This document shows, one piece after another, positions 17,230 through 28,429 of a stretch of 64,000 nt of DNA. How positions within the stretch are numbered: the stretch's first letter is position 1; each line of letters opens with the position of its first letter. The notes under the pieces were generated by a model that was given only the letters and a program-made list of their open reading frames with translations, did not search any database and was not told where the DNA came from. The translations under genes and the position numbers were made by a program. The stretch spans positions 117,712 to 181,711 of the forward strand of contig NC_079374.1 of the NCBI RefSeq assembly GCF_021018895.1, in the 5' to 3' direction. The stretch is from Seriola aureovittata. Lineage: Eukaryota; Chordata; Actinopteri; Carangiformes; Carangidae.

Positions 17230-18190
17230 TGGAATGTATCCCAGCATGCACTGGGAGGAAAGCAGGAAAATGGTTTATCACACAAGTCAACTCAGACTGT
17301 TGCACCGTCCTCACTGAGCTATGAAGGATTATTTTACATCTCTACTATAATTTATACTTGTTACTAAATAAGATTTATCCACCTCTTTATGATGCAACTT
17401 GTCTTGTGACAGTGAAGTTCACCTGCACCTTCATTCACAACTGGATTCTAGTTTTAATTTGTCAGTTACAGTTGATTGTAAATTGTTGAAATTAATGCAG
17501 TTTTAATGTGAAATAAAGTTTTTTATGAAGCTTTGCTTTGTTGATGGTTTTTATGGAGCGTGTCTGGTAATTTAACAGCAGCAGCAGCACAGTATAGAAA
17601 TCACAACACTGAAGTTTTTCCTGAATCTGTAATTAATCAAAGACTTTCTATGTTGCTTTAATCAACAACAAACATGATAGAAATGTTTAAATGTGTCCGT
17701 CCTTCAACAGAGACAACACAGGATCTAGAGACAGATACTAGAGTTTGTGCTTTTTTAATTTGTCTTATGAACTTACCAATTTAAATAACAATGAAAACAC
17801 TAATTCACCAAAGTGACCTGTTAGATTCATCATGAGGCAGATGGTAAATATGAAGAAACACTCAGTACAATTTAATCACCGGTTTATTTATTAAACACCT
17901 TTTCAATGACAACAATGAAGTTGTGAATAAAACTAATGAACATGAGCTGTACTACACTGACACCTGCTTCACCATCTGAACTGTCAATGTTCAGTTCACA
18001 CTAAAGAGTGTGTGAGGTCACACATCCGTCTCTGAGGTCACAGCATCACATCTATGAAGAGTCTGGTTCTGCTCCAGGTTGCAGTTCTGGTGGGTCAGTT
18101 CCATCTGTTTCCTACTGAACACCGTTTGATGTTAAACTGGTCGATACTTTCACCTGTGAAGGTGGTGACTGTGCTAGAGCTTTACCACTA
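17230..18190 (+). repeat. Dispersed repeat, copy 1 (partner at 28430-29010)
   Basis: Several blocks match the region 28430-29010 in the same order and orientation. Examples are AATAAAGTT..TTATGAAGCT..TTTGTTGATGGTTTTTAT (17512-17555 and 28751-28800), a block around ATCAACAACA (about 17663 and 28873), and ACTTTCACCTGTG.AGGTGGTGAC (about 18147 and 28962). The AATAAA is followed by a GT-rich stretch, so the block resembles the 3' end of a plus-strand transcript. It may be a dispersed element or a segmental duplication. Confidence 0.6.
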
Positions 18191-18360
18191 CATCCCCATA
18201 TAGACAATCACTTCTAAGATCAAACTTTTATGACTTACCTTACCTCTTAACCTTTTTAGACTCTTATTTTGAAAGTGTCTGTGCTTCTGTGTTTGGCAGT
18301 ATAAATTGCCAATAGCCAATAATTCCCTCTTACCATGTTGAGACTTCTCTCTTCTGTCAA

Positions 18361-18362
18361 AA

Positions 18363-18402
<40 letters not shown>

Positions 18403-18423
18403 GATATACACATATATACACAC

Positions 18424-18470
<47 letters not shown>
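18361..18470. repeat. (TA)n-(CA)n-(TG)n compound microsatellite
   Basis: TA repeats pass into ACACACA/ATATATAC and then into about 20 TG units. This flanks the decayed gene region to its right. Confidence 0.9.
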
Positions 18471-18471
<1 letters not shown>

Positions 18472-18949
18472 CGTAGCAGTAGAGCTCCAAAGAGGGCTGG
18501 GTTGGTCGTTTTGAAAACGTCTCCCCATTCATTCTGTATGGGAATTTTTACGTCGCTTACGTCATTTACGTCACCATGGTTACTCGAATCGCTACGAAAA
18601 GTCAGAGCACACCATTCCCGATCGAGCCGCACTTAATGATATATTGTTTTCTCAACCGATGCCCATCCATCCACTGCACCACAGCACATGCAGTGAGCTG
18701 CAAGAATAAAAGAAAGCACACATTACAAATGAATCCTCACATACAGTAACAGCATTGTGCCCAATGGAAACTATTTACAACATTTTACCAGGGAAACAGT
18801 CAGTGTCCAGTCTTTGCACTGCACCATCCTGAATGCAATTTAAGAATATCATTGAAAGAAAAGAAAAGAGTTAATAATGATTCAGTTACCGTCTTTGTCA
18901 TCTCTGAATATATAAACTTCCAGGCAGCGGCCCCCGCTCTGCCACAGCA

Positions 18950-20390
18950 GCTTCAGGTCACCTTCCTCTTCCTGTAGGCTCTGGTCCTGGGTACAGGTAG
19001 TCCAGGAAGAGGAGGTGGAGGAACAGAAGAGGGGAGTGGTGCTGGAGCGAGGGGAGGACCAACAGCACTTGATGAGGGGCCAGGCTGTTCATCATCTGGA
19101 GGAGGAGGAGGAGGAGGCAGACCCCTGCTGGAGGGCCCAGGCTGCTCCTCCAGGACATTGAAGTTAAAGGACTGTCCTTGTCCCACCTGGACCAAGGACA
19201 GACCCTTTGCTGAAGGGAGAGTCTGGCCAGCACCTGGAACCCACAGACAAACACAGACTTTAAAATATAAATCACAGAACAGATTACAACACACCAACAG
19301 CTTTATGACAAACTCTTACCACTGAGTCCTCAATTCAATTCAAAGAGCTGGATGTTGGTCTGAGCCATCAACCTGGGGCCGACCAGCACTGCCTCTCTGA
19401 TGCCACATGATCCTTGAGAATGAATGACCAGCGAGTCCTCACGGTCCCTCTGGACCACGTGGCCACCGGGTGAAGACGCAGAGCTGGTTGGAAACGGCCT
19501 CCACAAGGCGGCTAACACTGGCCCAGTTTGCAGTGCCCGAGTTCAGTCCAAGAAGACAGCTGAGAGATAATCAGAGCACAGTATGTTAATATAAATCTGA
19601 TATTCATTAGAGGAAACAGTGATATCTGAAGTGAATCTCACCTCTGGAGACTCTCTTTCCCAGGACAGGAGGTGTTCTTCCCCGTCGCTGCCTTGAACTG
19701 TCACCTGGGCTGCCTCTCCTGGTCTCTGACAACTCGCTCTTCCTCCTGCTCTGTCTGGCAGGTGTTGCCAGGAGCTTGGAAGTACTTGGCACTGGCTTGA
19801 GGATAAAGGTTGTGGATTAAAAATGTATTTTATGTTTGCATGAAATGATAATACACAATATACTGAATCACAAGCTATGAGACACACGCATGTACCTGGG
19901 CTGAAGTGGTTAAGGTGGAAACCAGAAGGCTGACCCCGCCCCTCTGTCAGTCTACCTGTCTCTGTACAGCTGCACCTGCTGGGTCCTGAATGCAGCTGAG
20001 GTGGCGCCTCTGTGTCTCCATATGTCCTGGATGCAGAGACAATCCAGCAAAGAGACGTCCAGGGTGACGTGGAGATCCTGGATGAGGAGGAGCGTCTCCT
20101 CTGCCCCATGTGTCCTCCTCCAACAGTGGAGCCTCCACTTCTCCCAGGAGATCCTCTGGATCACCTTGGCAACAGTCAGGCCGAGCATCCTGTGCTTCCC
20201 CTCCAGTGAGGACCGCTATGCCTCAATGTGCCAACAGGAACCTCCGGGGGTCCACCTCCAAGATGTGGCGTCATCAATCTGGCCGCCATCCTGGAAAGCC
20301 AACACACCAACATTGGTAACCCAGGCAACTGTTTCAGAAGCAGCACCAACAAGCTTCTTTGTCACCTGGAGAGAGAGTGACAGAGAAAGT
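18950..20390 (-). pseudogene. Decayed multi-exon protein gene, family not identified
   Basis: Minus-strand coding-like segments separated by splice-like sites run from about 20368 to 18953. The first begins after CTCTCCAG with VTKKLVGAASETVAWVTNVG, DDATSWRWTPGGSCWHIEA, then an in-frame TAG. It continues with MLGLTVAKVIQRISWEKW and LLLIQDLHVTLDV. A second segment (about 19630-19792) is basic: STSKLLATPARQSRRKSEL. A third (about 19330-19555) holds GLNSGTANWASVSRLVEAV in one frame and AQTNIQLFELN in another, so a frameshift lies between. The last (18953-19240) has AKGLSLVQVGQGQSFNFNV followed by Pro-rich sequence with EEQPGPSS and DDEQPGPSS. The composition looks like a real protein, now broken. 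I associate it loosely with an uncharacterised, multi-copy fish family, possibly transposon-derived, and name no function. Confidence 0.4.
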
Positions 20391-20524
20391 TTCAAATGTT
20401 AATATTTATATTTTTGTGTGAATTTAGTACACACACAGCAGTGGTGTGAAAGCAGCTGTAAGAACATAAACTCTGCCTGAATTACACCTCATCCTAGAGA
20501 AATTCCCTGTTGGAAAAGAATACT

Positions 20525-20705
20525 AGACCCTAACCCTCTTCCTGCAGGTGGTGGGCCCACTGTGAGACGAACCCATGTAGCCGGTTCGGGCTGGGCCCGG
20601 CCGGGTCCCATGGGCTAAGGCCCGGCCACCTGGCGCTCGCCCATGGGCCCCAACCCCAGGCCTGGCTCCAGGGCGGGGCCCCGGTATCCCTCCGGGCCGG
20701 GTACA
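20525..20705 (-). mobile_element. GC-rich fragment resembling a fish LINE 5' region
   Basis: A sharply GC-rich island (CCGGCCGGGTCC, GGGCCCCGG and similar) in AT-rich surroundings. On the minus strand it reads GGGGCCCATGGGCGAGCGCC, CCCGAACCGGC and GTGGGCCCACCACCTGCAGG. That phrase pattern (consecutive clauses ending in a 'GGGCCCACCACC' block) is one I associate with the 5' leader of abundant fish non-LTR elements. No coding part remains. Confidence 0.4.
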
Positions 20706-20758
20706 CAGATTCTTAATCGTTCTGCTCATTGGGATATTCTGAATCTTCATCTTATACT

Positions 20759-21800
20759 GAAATTGTTAAATTCATTCAATGACCAATGCCAGCAAGCTAG
20801 CTACTAATGGTAGCGCTAATGAAAATGGTGGTCAGCTCTATGTACTGTACATGCACACGTTCATTGCTGCCATTATCATCATTATCATTTATTGCAATAT
20901 ATCATTGTTATTATAATTGTTATCAATACTCATGATTATTATTTTTTACAATTATAATTATTTTAACTATTATTGTCATTATTATATACAATCAAACAAA
21001 ATGTCGTTTTATATACACTTTGTCACTTGTCTATCGTGCTTCATGGTTAAAATGTTCTGTGTCACCTTCTGTTTGTCTGTTTGTCACCAATAAAGATGCT
21101 AGCTATCCCCCCCACTTGTTATTTTGGATTCTTATGAAATTGTTAAATCCATTCATCAATGAACAATGCCAAAAAGCCAGCTGCTAATGCTAGAGCTAAT
21201 TAAAATGGGGGGGGGGGGGGGCGCAAGGCTATATACTGTACACACACACACATAGCCGCCATGTATATCATTGTTAGCATTATAATTGTAATCAATGTCA
21301 TTATTTTAGAAAAGAAGCTAATCCTGATGATCAATGCTAATGCTAGCTAGCTCACCATTTTTTTTTGCAATGTATTGGTAGCTGCTAATGCTAGCAAGTT
21401 AGCCCCACCCTTCTGTTCGTCCGTTTTTTCCACCAATGAGGAAAAAAAAAAGGCTAATGCTAACAGTAGCTGCTAATGCTTGTGAGTTAGCCCCCCCACT
21501 TTTCATTTTGCAATCTTATAATGAAATTGTTAAATTCATTCAATGAAAAATTCCAGCAAGACAGCTGCTAATGCTAGAGCTAATGAAACTGGGGCAGCTC
21601 TATATACTGTACACATACATTGTCTCCATTATCATTGTAATCAGTCATTACTGTAGACAAGAAGCTAATCCTGATGATCAGTGCTAAGGCAAATGCTAGC
21701 TAGCCCACCGTTTTTTTTTTATTGGTAGCTGCTAATGCTAATGCTAGCTAGCTAGCTAGCCCCACCCCTGTTTTATTTGTCCCTGTTTTTTCACCAATAA
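20759..21800. repeat. Diverged tandem repeat, ~380-bp unit, about three copies
   Basis: The phrase GAAATTGTTAAATTCATTC, followed by CAATGCCAGCAAGC-, GCTAATGCTAG- and TATACTGTACAC-like blocks, begins at about 20759, 21137 and 21523, giving spacings of about 378 and 386 bp. Later parts of each unit share TGCTAGCTAGC runs and ACCAATAAAG. Copies differ by substitutions and small indels. No coding potential. Confidence 0.7.
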
Positions 21801-21963
21801 AAGGAGGAAAAAAATGCTAATGGTAGCAAGCTAGCCCCGCCCCTCTCTGTTCCGTTTGTCCATGTTTTTTTCACCAATAAAGGGGAAAAAAACAAAAAAA
21901 AAACACAGGGGCTAGCTCGCACCCCCAGTTGCGGCCTTGCCAGAACGACTTAGCCCCCAGTTC

Positions 21964-22625
21964 ATATTAGGCTCAAAATCATTTTGACACTATAAAGTAA
22001 TGTTTACAAATAATTCCAATATTTGTAGTTGGAAATCAAACTTTGTAAACCTGGAAAATAAAGAAGTTCAAGTTTGTGCATGTGAAAGAAAATTGTGCTT
22101 GTGGCAAAGAGATTTCTTTTTGTTCCAAGTCTGAATCAAAACTGAAGAAATGATCAGTGGTGAGGTTCAACAAAGACACAGGGGAAGAAGAAATGCTTTG
22201 TGGACGTCTGTACAGAGATAAAAAGCAGAAAACTGTAAAACCCAGTGTGCAACATTCCCAGTGTGTGACACTGACAAGTACAAATTTCCTTGTCACTTCG
22301 GTGTCACACTGTGGGAACTTTTGACCAGAGTTTTACAGTTTTCTTCTCTGTATCACGACACAGATGTTGACAAATCCATTTCTTCTTTTACAGAGTCTTT
22401 GTTCAACCTCAACACTGATTATTTGTAGAGTTTTCATTCAGACTTTAAACAAATGCAAATCTCTTCGAGACAAGCACAATTGTTTCACATACGCAAACTT
22501 GAATTTCTCACGCAGATTTATTTTACAGGTTTACAAAGGCTGATTTAAAACTACAAACATTGGACTTTTTGTGAACATCACTTTACAAGCTCAAAATCAT
22601 TTTGACCCTAATTTGAGCCTGGATA
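21964..22625. mobile_element. Foldback element: ~300-bp imperfect inverted repeat
   Basis: The left arm (about 21964-22290) and right arm (about 22310-22625) are reverse complements over almost their full length. Matching points include TTTGTAAACCTGGAAAATAA (about 22043) against TTTGTAAACCTGTAAAATAA from the right arm, and CAAGTTTGTGCATGTGAAA against CAAGTTTGCGTATGTGAAA. GCTCAAAATCATTTTGA occurs near both outer ends. The centre is a short loop near 22295. It fits a MITE or foldback transposon, or a possible hairpin RNA source. No transposase is present. Confidence 0.8.
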
Positions 22626-23030
22626 CATAGTTACAGTCAACAACATCTGCTAAGTAATACACATCTCTCAGCATAAAGCAGGCTATGTTAAACATTACAT
22701 TTACATGGTTGTGGTTTACTATTTGTAGAGCTTTGGTCGGTGAAGTGATAAACATTTGTTACTGAGTAGTTCCTCATTACTCAATCACTACATCACAATA
22801 AGTTCCTTAACAACAAATCAGACACAGCAAGTTTCCAAACAAGTATTTTAAGTGTAATATTCAAGCCAAAAACTAATAATCACAGCCACGTTATTTTCTG
22901 ATGCATTCGATATGACGACAACTTAAATGTAATAAACATAATATCATTTTAACTCATCTTAAACGTTTAACTATGATCTGAGCGGAAATGCTATTACACA
23001 AAATACAAACTGCATTTAACAGACTTACCT
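22626..23030. other. AT-rich DNA with nothing recognisable
   Basis: I see no open frame, repeat or RNA signature here. Confidence 0.5.
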
Positions 23031-23040
23031 TTTCTGGCCT

Positions 23041-26000
23041 GAGGTGGAGTCTGCCATCCCTATGAAAACACAAAAGGAAAAGTAAAGACATGTCAAGCAG
23101 CTCAAGTTTTCACTATGAAATGTTTGAGGCAGTCTAAGACTTCAGAACATAGAAGATCAATCATCCATTTAAACCTCATTTAGCATATACTGTAATAAAA
23201 AGACTTAATGAATAAATCTGCACAAATGATACATGTGAAGAAGTTGTAGAAGAGATTCATATATATAACAAACAAACACATTAGTGGTGAGGCAACACAA
23301 AGACACTGGAGGAGAAAGAGCTGTGTACACATAAAAAGCACTTTTCACTTACAAGATATTTGGCTTGGTGTAGTATCTAATTAACGTATTCATAGGAAAT
23401 AAAATATAAGTGAAATACTGCAACAGTCATATATAAATAGATACATATAAAGACGTTACCACAACTATGTACAAAAATGTTTTAGAATGACAAAACTCCT
23501 GCTAGGCAAGATGTGCAAAAGGTATTGATTAGGGGATGTGCAAAAGTATAGACAATATCTGTCATGTGCAGGGATCATACCTCAAGGTGTTGATATAACG
23601 TGGTTGATGACTGATGAGGCCAGATACAGAAGAAAAGGCAGGTGCTGGTCCATCATTGGTGGTGATTAGACTGGACTTCTGGTCCTGATACAGACAAACA
23701 TGTGATAGGACAATTTGTTTAGATCATACAAGTTCTTTATATTCAAACATGTTAGGTCTGTTGTGTGAGTATAATAAATCATGAAGATAGATATGAATAT
23801 GCAAAAATACATACAGTATGAATATTATGAAATGTAAACAAGGAAATTAAGGGTAAACAACAAGGTGTGATAAGAATTCAATGTTCACACACACAATATA
23901 ACTGTAGCAGCATAGAGGGCGCTGCTCTTGATTGATGCCAGCTGGTAACCGATAATTGGTCCAGCTTTGTATAAAAGCGGCAGCCTGTCACCTTCTCCTT
24001 GTCTTGCGCTTCACCTCATTGCGTCATTTCCGGACCGGATGATTTGTTTGCCCTCTCAGAGCGGCAACTGTGGGCCGTGCTGTTGTTCTGTTTGGCGTCT
24101 TCTGTATTGGTAGGTGTTTCTCTCTCTCTCTCTGCCATTGCTGTCGTCTCTGCTGGCTAAACGCTGGTGTGGTTACAGGTGAATGCCGGTAGCCGTGCGG
24201 GTCTCGTCTCTCCCTCACTCTCCATATGCCTGTGTGAACTCTAAAAAGGTAGGCATTTTCTATTGCTGCTTCCCACAATTTCTTTAATTTTAGCTTAGCA
24301 ATGCTAATTTAGTTTTTTTTTTAAATATTAGGAAATCTCATCAGCTGACGGAGTCCACCGGTGGTGTGACGTCACCACCAGCTGATTTGAGCCGCTGCTG
24401 TTTCGTCTCCTGCTTGCTTGCTTTGTCTCCTGTTCCGTGTTCACAGCTGCTTGCTGGCTTGCTCCTTTGCTGTGTTTGCTGCTGCGGGCCTCTCCATCCT
24501 CACTCAGTTCCCGGCTCGGCCTTGGTTGGTCGGCCACTCCGCTCTCTCCATCCTCGCGCAGTTCCCGGCTCGGCCTTGGTTGGTCGGCCACTCCACGCTC
24601 TCCCTCTCGCTCTTACTGCTGTGCGGTGCTTGCTGCTGGGGCTGCGGGTGGCTGACAGCTGCCTTACACAGCTATTGGGTTGTGCATAGGACTGTGGCAA
24701 TACAGTGTAGAGTGTTTTTTTTACAATGTTTATTTAATTTTGGGCATTTTTAGTTTAGTAGTTACCTGCCCACTCTTCTCATTTTGTATGTTTATTTTGT
24801 GATTCTTTTTGTAGTAATTTGTTATTCTTTTTCAGTTGCTGCAGGCCGGTGGTGGTGTCCTTCCCTTCTGTGTGCCGTGTCCTGGGATTTTGGGTGATTT
24901 CACATTGTGTGTGTGCTTGCCACGTGTGTTTGAGTGTCTGATTATTTTGACCTTAATATTATTTTGTATTTGGTAGACTCCCCACTCCTCTCACGAGCCC
25001 CTGCCCACACCCGTAGGCCTCAGCTCCTGAATCATATTCCCTCTTTTTTCTTGTTTTGTATGGTTGGATTTTATAGTCTTTTAGAATATTTTTGTAATAA
25101 AGTATACTTTTTGTTGTAAGTACTTGCACTCACGTCTCTTGCTTGAAGTATAACGAACCTGTGTGTCCCATTGACTGGTAATGGTAAATAATTCTTTGGG
25201 TGAAATTCCCAGGGTGGCGTTGTCAGGCAATTGAACGAGAATTTGGATTGGTGTAACCCTCTGCTTGACGCCGCGACATAACCAACAAATTGAGTAATAC
25301 AAAATATGGATATACTGTCAAATACATAACCAATATAGACAGTGGTATATCCATAATTAAGAATCAGCAGTATGAACATGTATACACTGTGGGTCTGATT
25401 TAATCAGCTGTATAGACAAGTCTTACTTTTAAAGTGAATGATAGCATGTTACTCACCTGGACCCTCCTCACTGTGTCTGGACTCTTTGCCGTTAGTGAGA
25501 CAGGTGGAGGCGGTATTGCACCTGTACTGGCTCAGATCCTGATAAAGACAGAGGTATGCTGTAATCTCCTGAGAAATGTAAAGACCTAGTGCACTTTCAA
25601 TCATGGCTGATCTCCTAACAGTAATGTAAAGTGGTTACAACATGGTGAACCGATAGACGTGTATTCACTTGGTCTACTGGGTCCATACAATCTCAAGTTA
25701 CAGTCATCAGTTACAAAATGAGCCTAAAGTTACTGATGTCACTAGCTGTACAACGGGGTCAGCCCTATGTTCCCACAGCCCTATGTTCCCACATTTCTTA
25801 GAACTTTTTTTCACAGAAACTTTTGAAAATTAGGGTTAGGGTTAGGGTTAGGGTTAGGGCTGTGGGAACATAGACACGCTCCCCTTTACGTCAGCCGAAA
25901 GCAACGGACACAATCCTAGTAACCGCTAAAACGTCTGTCCACAATGTCAATATCACCACCTGAAACGTTTGTCGGTACGGTTTGTCAGTCGTTGCACTGA

Positions 26001-26153
26001 TTATACTTTTAGCTAAAGAGCTAACATTGATTCTACTCACCAGGCTAACAGGAAAGTTTTTCTTTTGCTTTTCTTCGCTGTTGAACGTGGTTTCTTGTCG
26101 GGAGCAGTCCTTCGGGATGCAGATGAATATTGTCTTTTAGGAGGTTCAGCCAT
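23041..26153 (-). CDS. Candidate multi-exon gene, unrecognised (low confidence)
   Basis: Four splice-bounded segments lie on the minus strand. The first, 26041-26153, starts MAEPPKRQYSSASRRTAPDK, is very basic (KKSKRKTF) and ends at a good GTGAGTAG donor. The second, 25457-25538, is flanked by TTTATCAG and GTGAGTAA. The third, about 23588-23685, is flanked by GTATCAG and GTATGATC. The fourth, about 23030-23060, is a 31-bp exon flanked by TTTTCATAG and GTAAGTCT. Joining the first directly to the second gives a stop, so exons are missing, alternative or decayed. The third segment in its open frame gives DQKSSLITTNDGPAPAFSSV. No domain is recognised. An LTR-like block (23903-25211) sits in the middle. 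It may be a young orphan gene, a degraded gene or noncoding RNA. Confidence 0.25.
23903..25230 (+). mobile_element. Candidate solo LTR / LTR plus primer-binding site
   Basis: A block running from TGTAGCAGC (23903) to TTCCCA (25211). It holds a TATAAAAG box at 23970-23977 and AATAAA at 25096-25101, about 1.1 kb apart. After a 3-base gap, TGGCGTTGTCAGGCAATT at 25215 has the TGG start expected of a tRNA primer site, though I cannot assign the tRNA. Inside, a ~53-bp direct repeat (CAGTTCCCGGCTCGGCCTTG and following) occurs at about 24506 and 24559. No gag or pol follows and no second LTR is in the window. Confidence 0.45.
25755..25890. mobile_element. Small inverted-repeat element with internal TTAGGG array
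   Basis: The left end ACGGGGTCAGCCCTATGTTC and following bases, with CCCTATGTTCCCACA repeated, are complementary to the right end TAGGGCTGTGGGAACATAGA..GCTCCCC. Between them lie about five TTAGGG units (25828-25859). I read it as a short non-autonomous transposon carrying a telomere-like repeat, not a true interstitial telomere. Confidence 0.55.
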
Positions 26154-26981
26154 TCCTCTGTTTGTGATGCTAACTTCAAGAGTTGCTGGAAGTTGTTCTT
26201 CAACATACAAAGCGGTATCACAACACAGGACAGGTCGGGGCTGGCTGATGCACATGCTCATTTCAGTAGATAACTCTGAAATACAACAGATGAAGGTCTT
26301 GATCATGACATCATCACTGTGGCTGCTTCACACACCGTTGATCGTGTTAATTCATTATTTGAACATTTTAAACTAAAGTTCTGGCTACATCTTATATTGC
26401 ACCTTTGCAGCACAACCACCAAAGCTGACATTTAAAAGTAAAGCTACATGTTCTTTGCCCACATTGCAAACCAACTTACAGTTTTGACACTTAGTTAAAA
26501 CAAAGACATTGAGCTTAACTTGACTTATATTGACACATCTGATGCATACAAAACATTTTGATTTGCTTTGACAGTATATAAATCTATGCTTGGATTATAA
26601 AATACAATCATGCTTTCCCTTATACTTGCATTCAATTTGTGATGTACAATCATTTGTATTTGCCCATTTTGCATTAAGGCCAGTAGATGTTGCACTGTTC
26701 ACATGAAGCATCAAGATATAAACCCTTTGTGGAACCACTTTGCTGAGAAAGTAAAACCTCCGACGCTGTGGGACTCACATCCAGTACCAGGCAGTTGATT
26801 TCTGCAAGCAAAGAAGATACAACAGCCCAGGAAATTTTACCCACCGAGTATTTCACTTACTGACTGTGGACTGCTCACAGAACCAGGTTTCAGTTCCTTG
26901 CAGACATGTTGGTTTTTCGAGTGTCCGTATATGATGTCATGGGCCTGTCTCACCAGTCACTGTATGTTGGCAGTCTTTATG

Positions 26982-27500
26982 TTACGACCCAGCTAGGGGA
27001 AAAGGGAAGCAACATAAAACCAGGTGTTATTGGTAAATCAAATTTACTGATTTAATTTATTGCCTAACCAGGAGGGTAAATAATTAAACAAAAATACAAA
27101 CAAGGCAAGAGGATAACTGGAGTAGGGGAACAGGAGCAAAGAGCCTAACTATGCGATTCTAACCAACCCAAAAACACTAGAAGCAGCACCCCTGTTCCTA
27201 ATGTGTCCAACAGTCTTTTTCTAAGGGTGTGATGCACAATCAGAATTTTAAACCTAGCCCAGTCCCCAACAATCACTACCAGCATCTTAAACCAAATCAC
27301 AAATGTTCACAAAGGAGGTACAGAGATGAGCTGCCTATCATGTCAGCCGCCACTAATGATGTGCGGGCTGGGCTCTTAAACTCTCTTCCTCTGATGCTGA
27401 AACTGCAGCAGCTGTGGTGAGGACTGACAGGATCGTTGCTGCACCAATAGGAGGAGCCGTGGAGTTGGAGGCTCCTCCTCTCTCCTCCGACAGGGACAAG
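26982..27500. mobile_element. Possible element starting TTACGACCCAGC
   Basis: A 500-bp block beginning TTATGTTACGACCCAGCTAGG, with a TTTATTGCCTAACCAGG tract, and ending in a CT/GA-rich part with GGCTCCTCCTCTCTCCTCC. The style matches non-autonomous or LTR-type fish repeats, but no second copy in this window confirms it. Confidence 0.3.
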
Positions 27501-27522
27501 TAATCCATCAGTTAGTGTTAAC

Positions 27523-27567
27523 GTGCCTGAGCTTTGTGCAGCAACAGGCTGTAATAACAAGAACAGC
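27523..27567 (+). pseudogene. THAP-domain-like N-terminus, truncated
   Basis: The plus strand opens ATG with MPELCAATGCNNKNS, the hallmark start of THAP zinc-finger domains (MPxxCAAxGCxN; the two Cys are the first ligands). After residue 15 the frame continues for about 45 codons but loses the expected H-x-F-P and later C-x2-H ligands. It is either a fragment of a THAP gene or THAP-carrying transposon, or a chance match. The short length limits confidence. Confidence 0.3.
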
Positions 27568-28429
27568 TGTAGAAAGTCTTTGCTCTGCACGGCCGCCTAC
27601 ACCGGCTACCTGACCGCAGCAGGCTCCTGGATACACAGTACGAAGTCGCTGCTAACAAAGTTAGCATTCATAATTCAAGGTAGACTTTATATCTTAGTGT
27701 TAAAATAATATTAGTAACTAGTTGCATACATGTCCACATTTGGTAAATATCACATATATGAGGAGAAACCTTGTAATATTAGCTGAAGTTACTGTGTCTA
27801 AGCTAACTGTGTGGTGTAACCACTTGTATTAAAACCATAGACCGAGGGAAAACATGTTATAACGCGTTTTAAAATGATTTCTGCAAAGCAAAGGGGACGT
27901 TACCGAACTTAGTGTTAACAGAGACAGCGGGTTGTCAATGTCGGTAAGTCACGGTCACTTAACGATCCCGTAATTACAGTGAACTGTCGTGTCTGGACGT
28001 GCTGTTAAAGAGCAGAGCAGCGGACGTGTGTGTTGTGTTTGTTCATGTTAAGTTTGGTTCAGTGTTATTTGGCTAGTTTTCAGCTCTAGTTCATTTCATT
28101 ATTGATGACAGGAGTCAAAACATCTGTTGGAATGTGTCCACACATGAAGGTCTTCTCTTCCCAAACATAGACACAGTGTCTTATATGATAATATAGTATT
28201 TTTTAATGTAACACTTGTGGCCATAACATTGTTCAGTCTGATCAGCTGTGCTCTTCCTTGTTCCCTACACCCTCACTGTCTTATTACACTCTCTGCCCCA
28301 GGTCAGACATACAATCACATGACCTTTGGACTCCACTGTAGCTGTAACACATTGTCAATAGTTTAAAACATTAGAGTTCATATTTCACAGTCCTCAGCCA
28401 TTATAGTTAATATCAGTGTGCTGTTCCAA

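Noticed and set aside
25828..25859. True interstitial telomere
   Set aside because: Only about five units, enclosed by complementary transposon-like ends.
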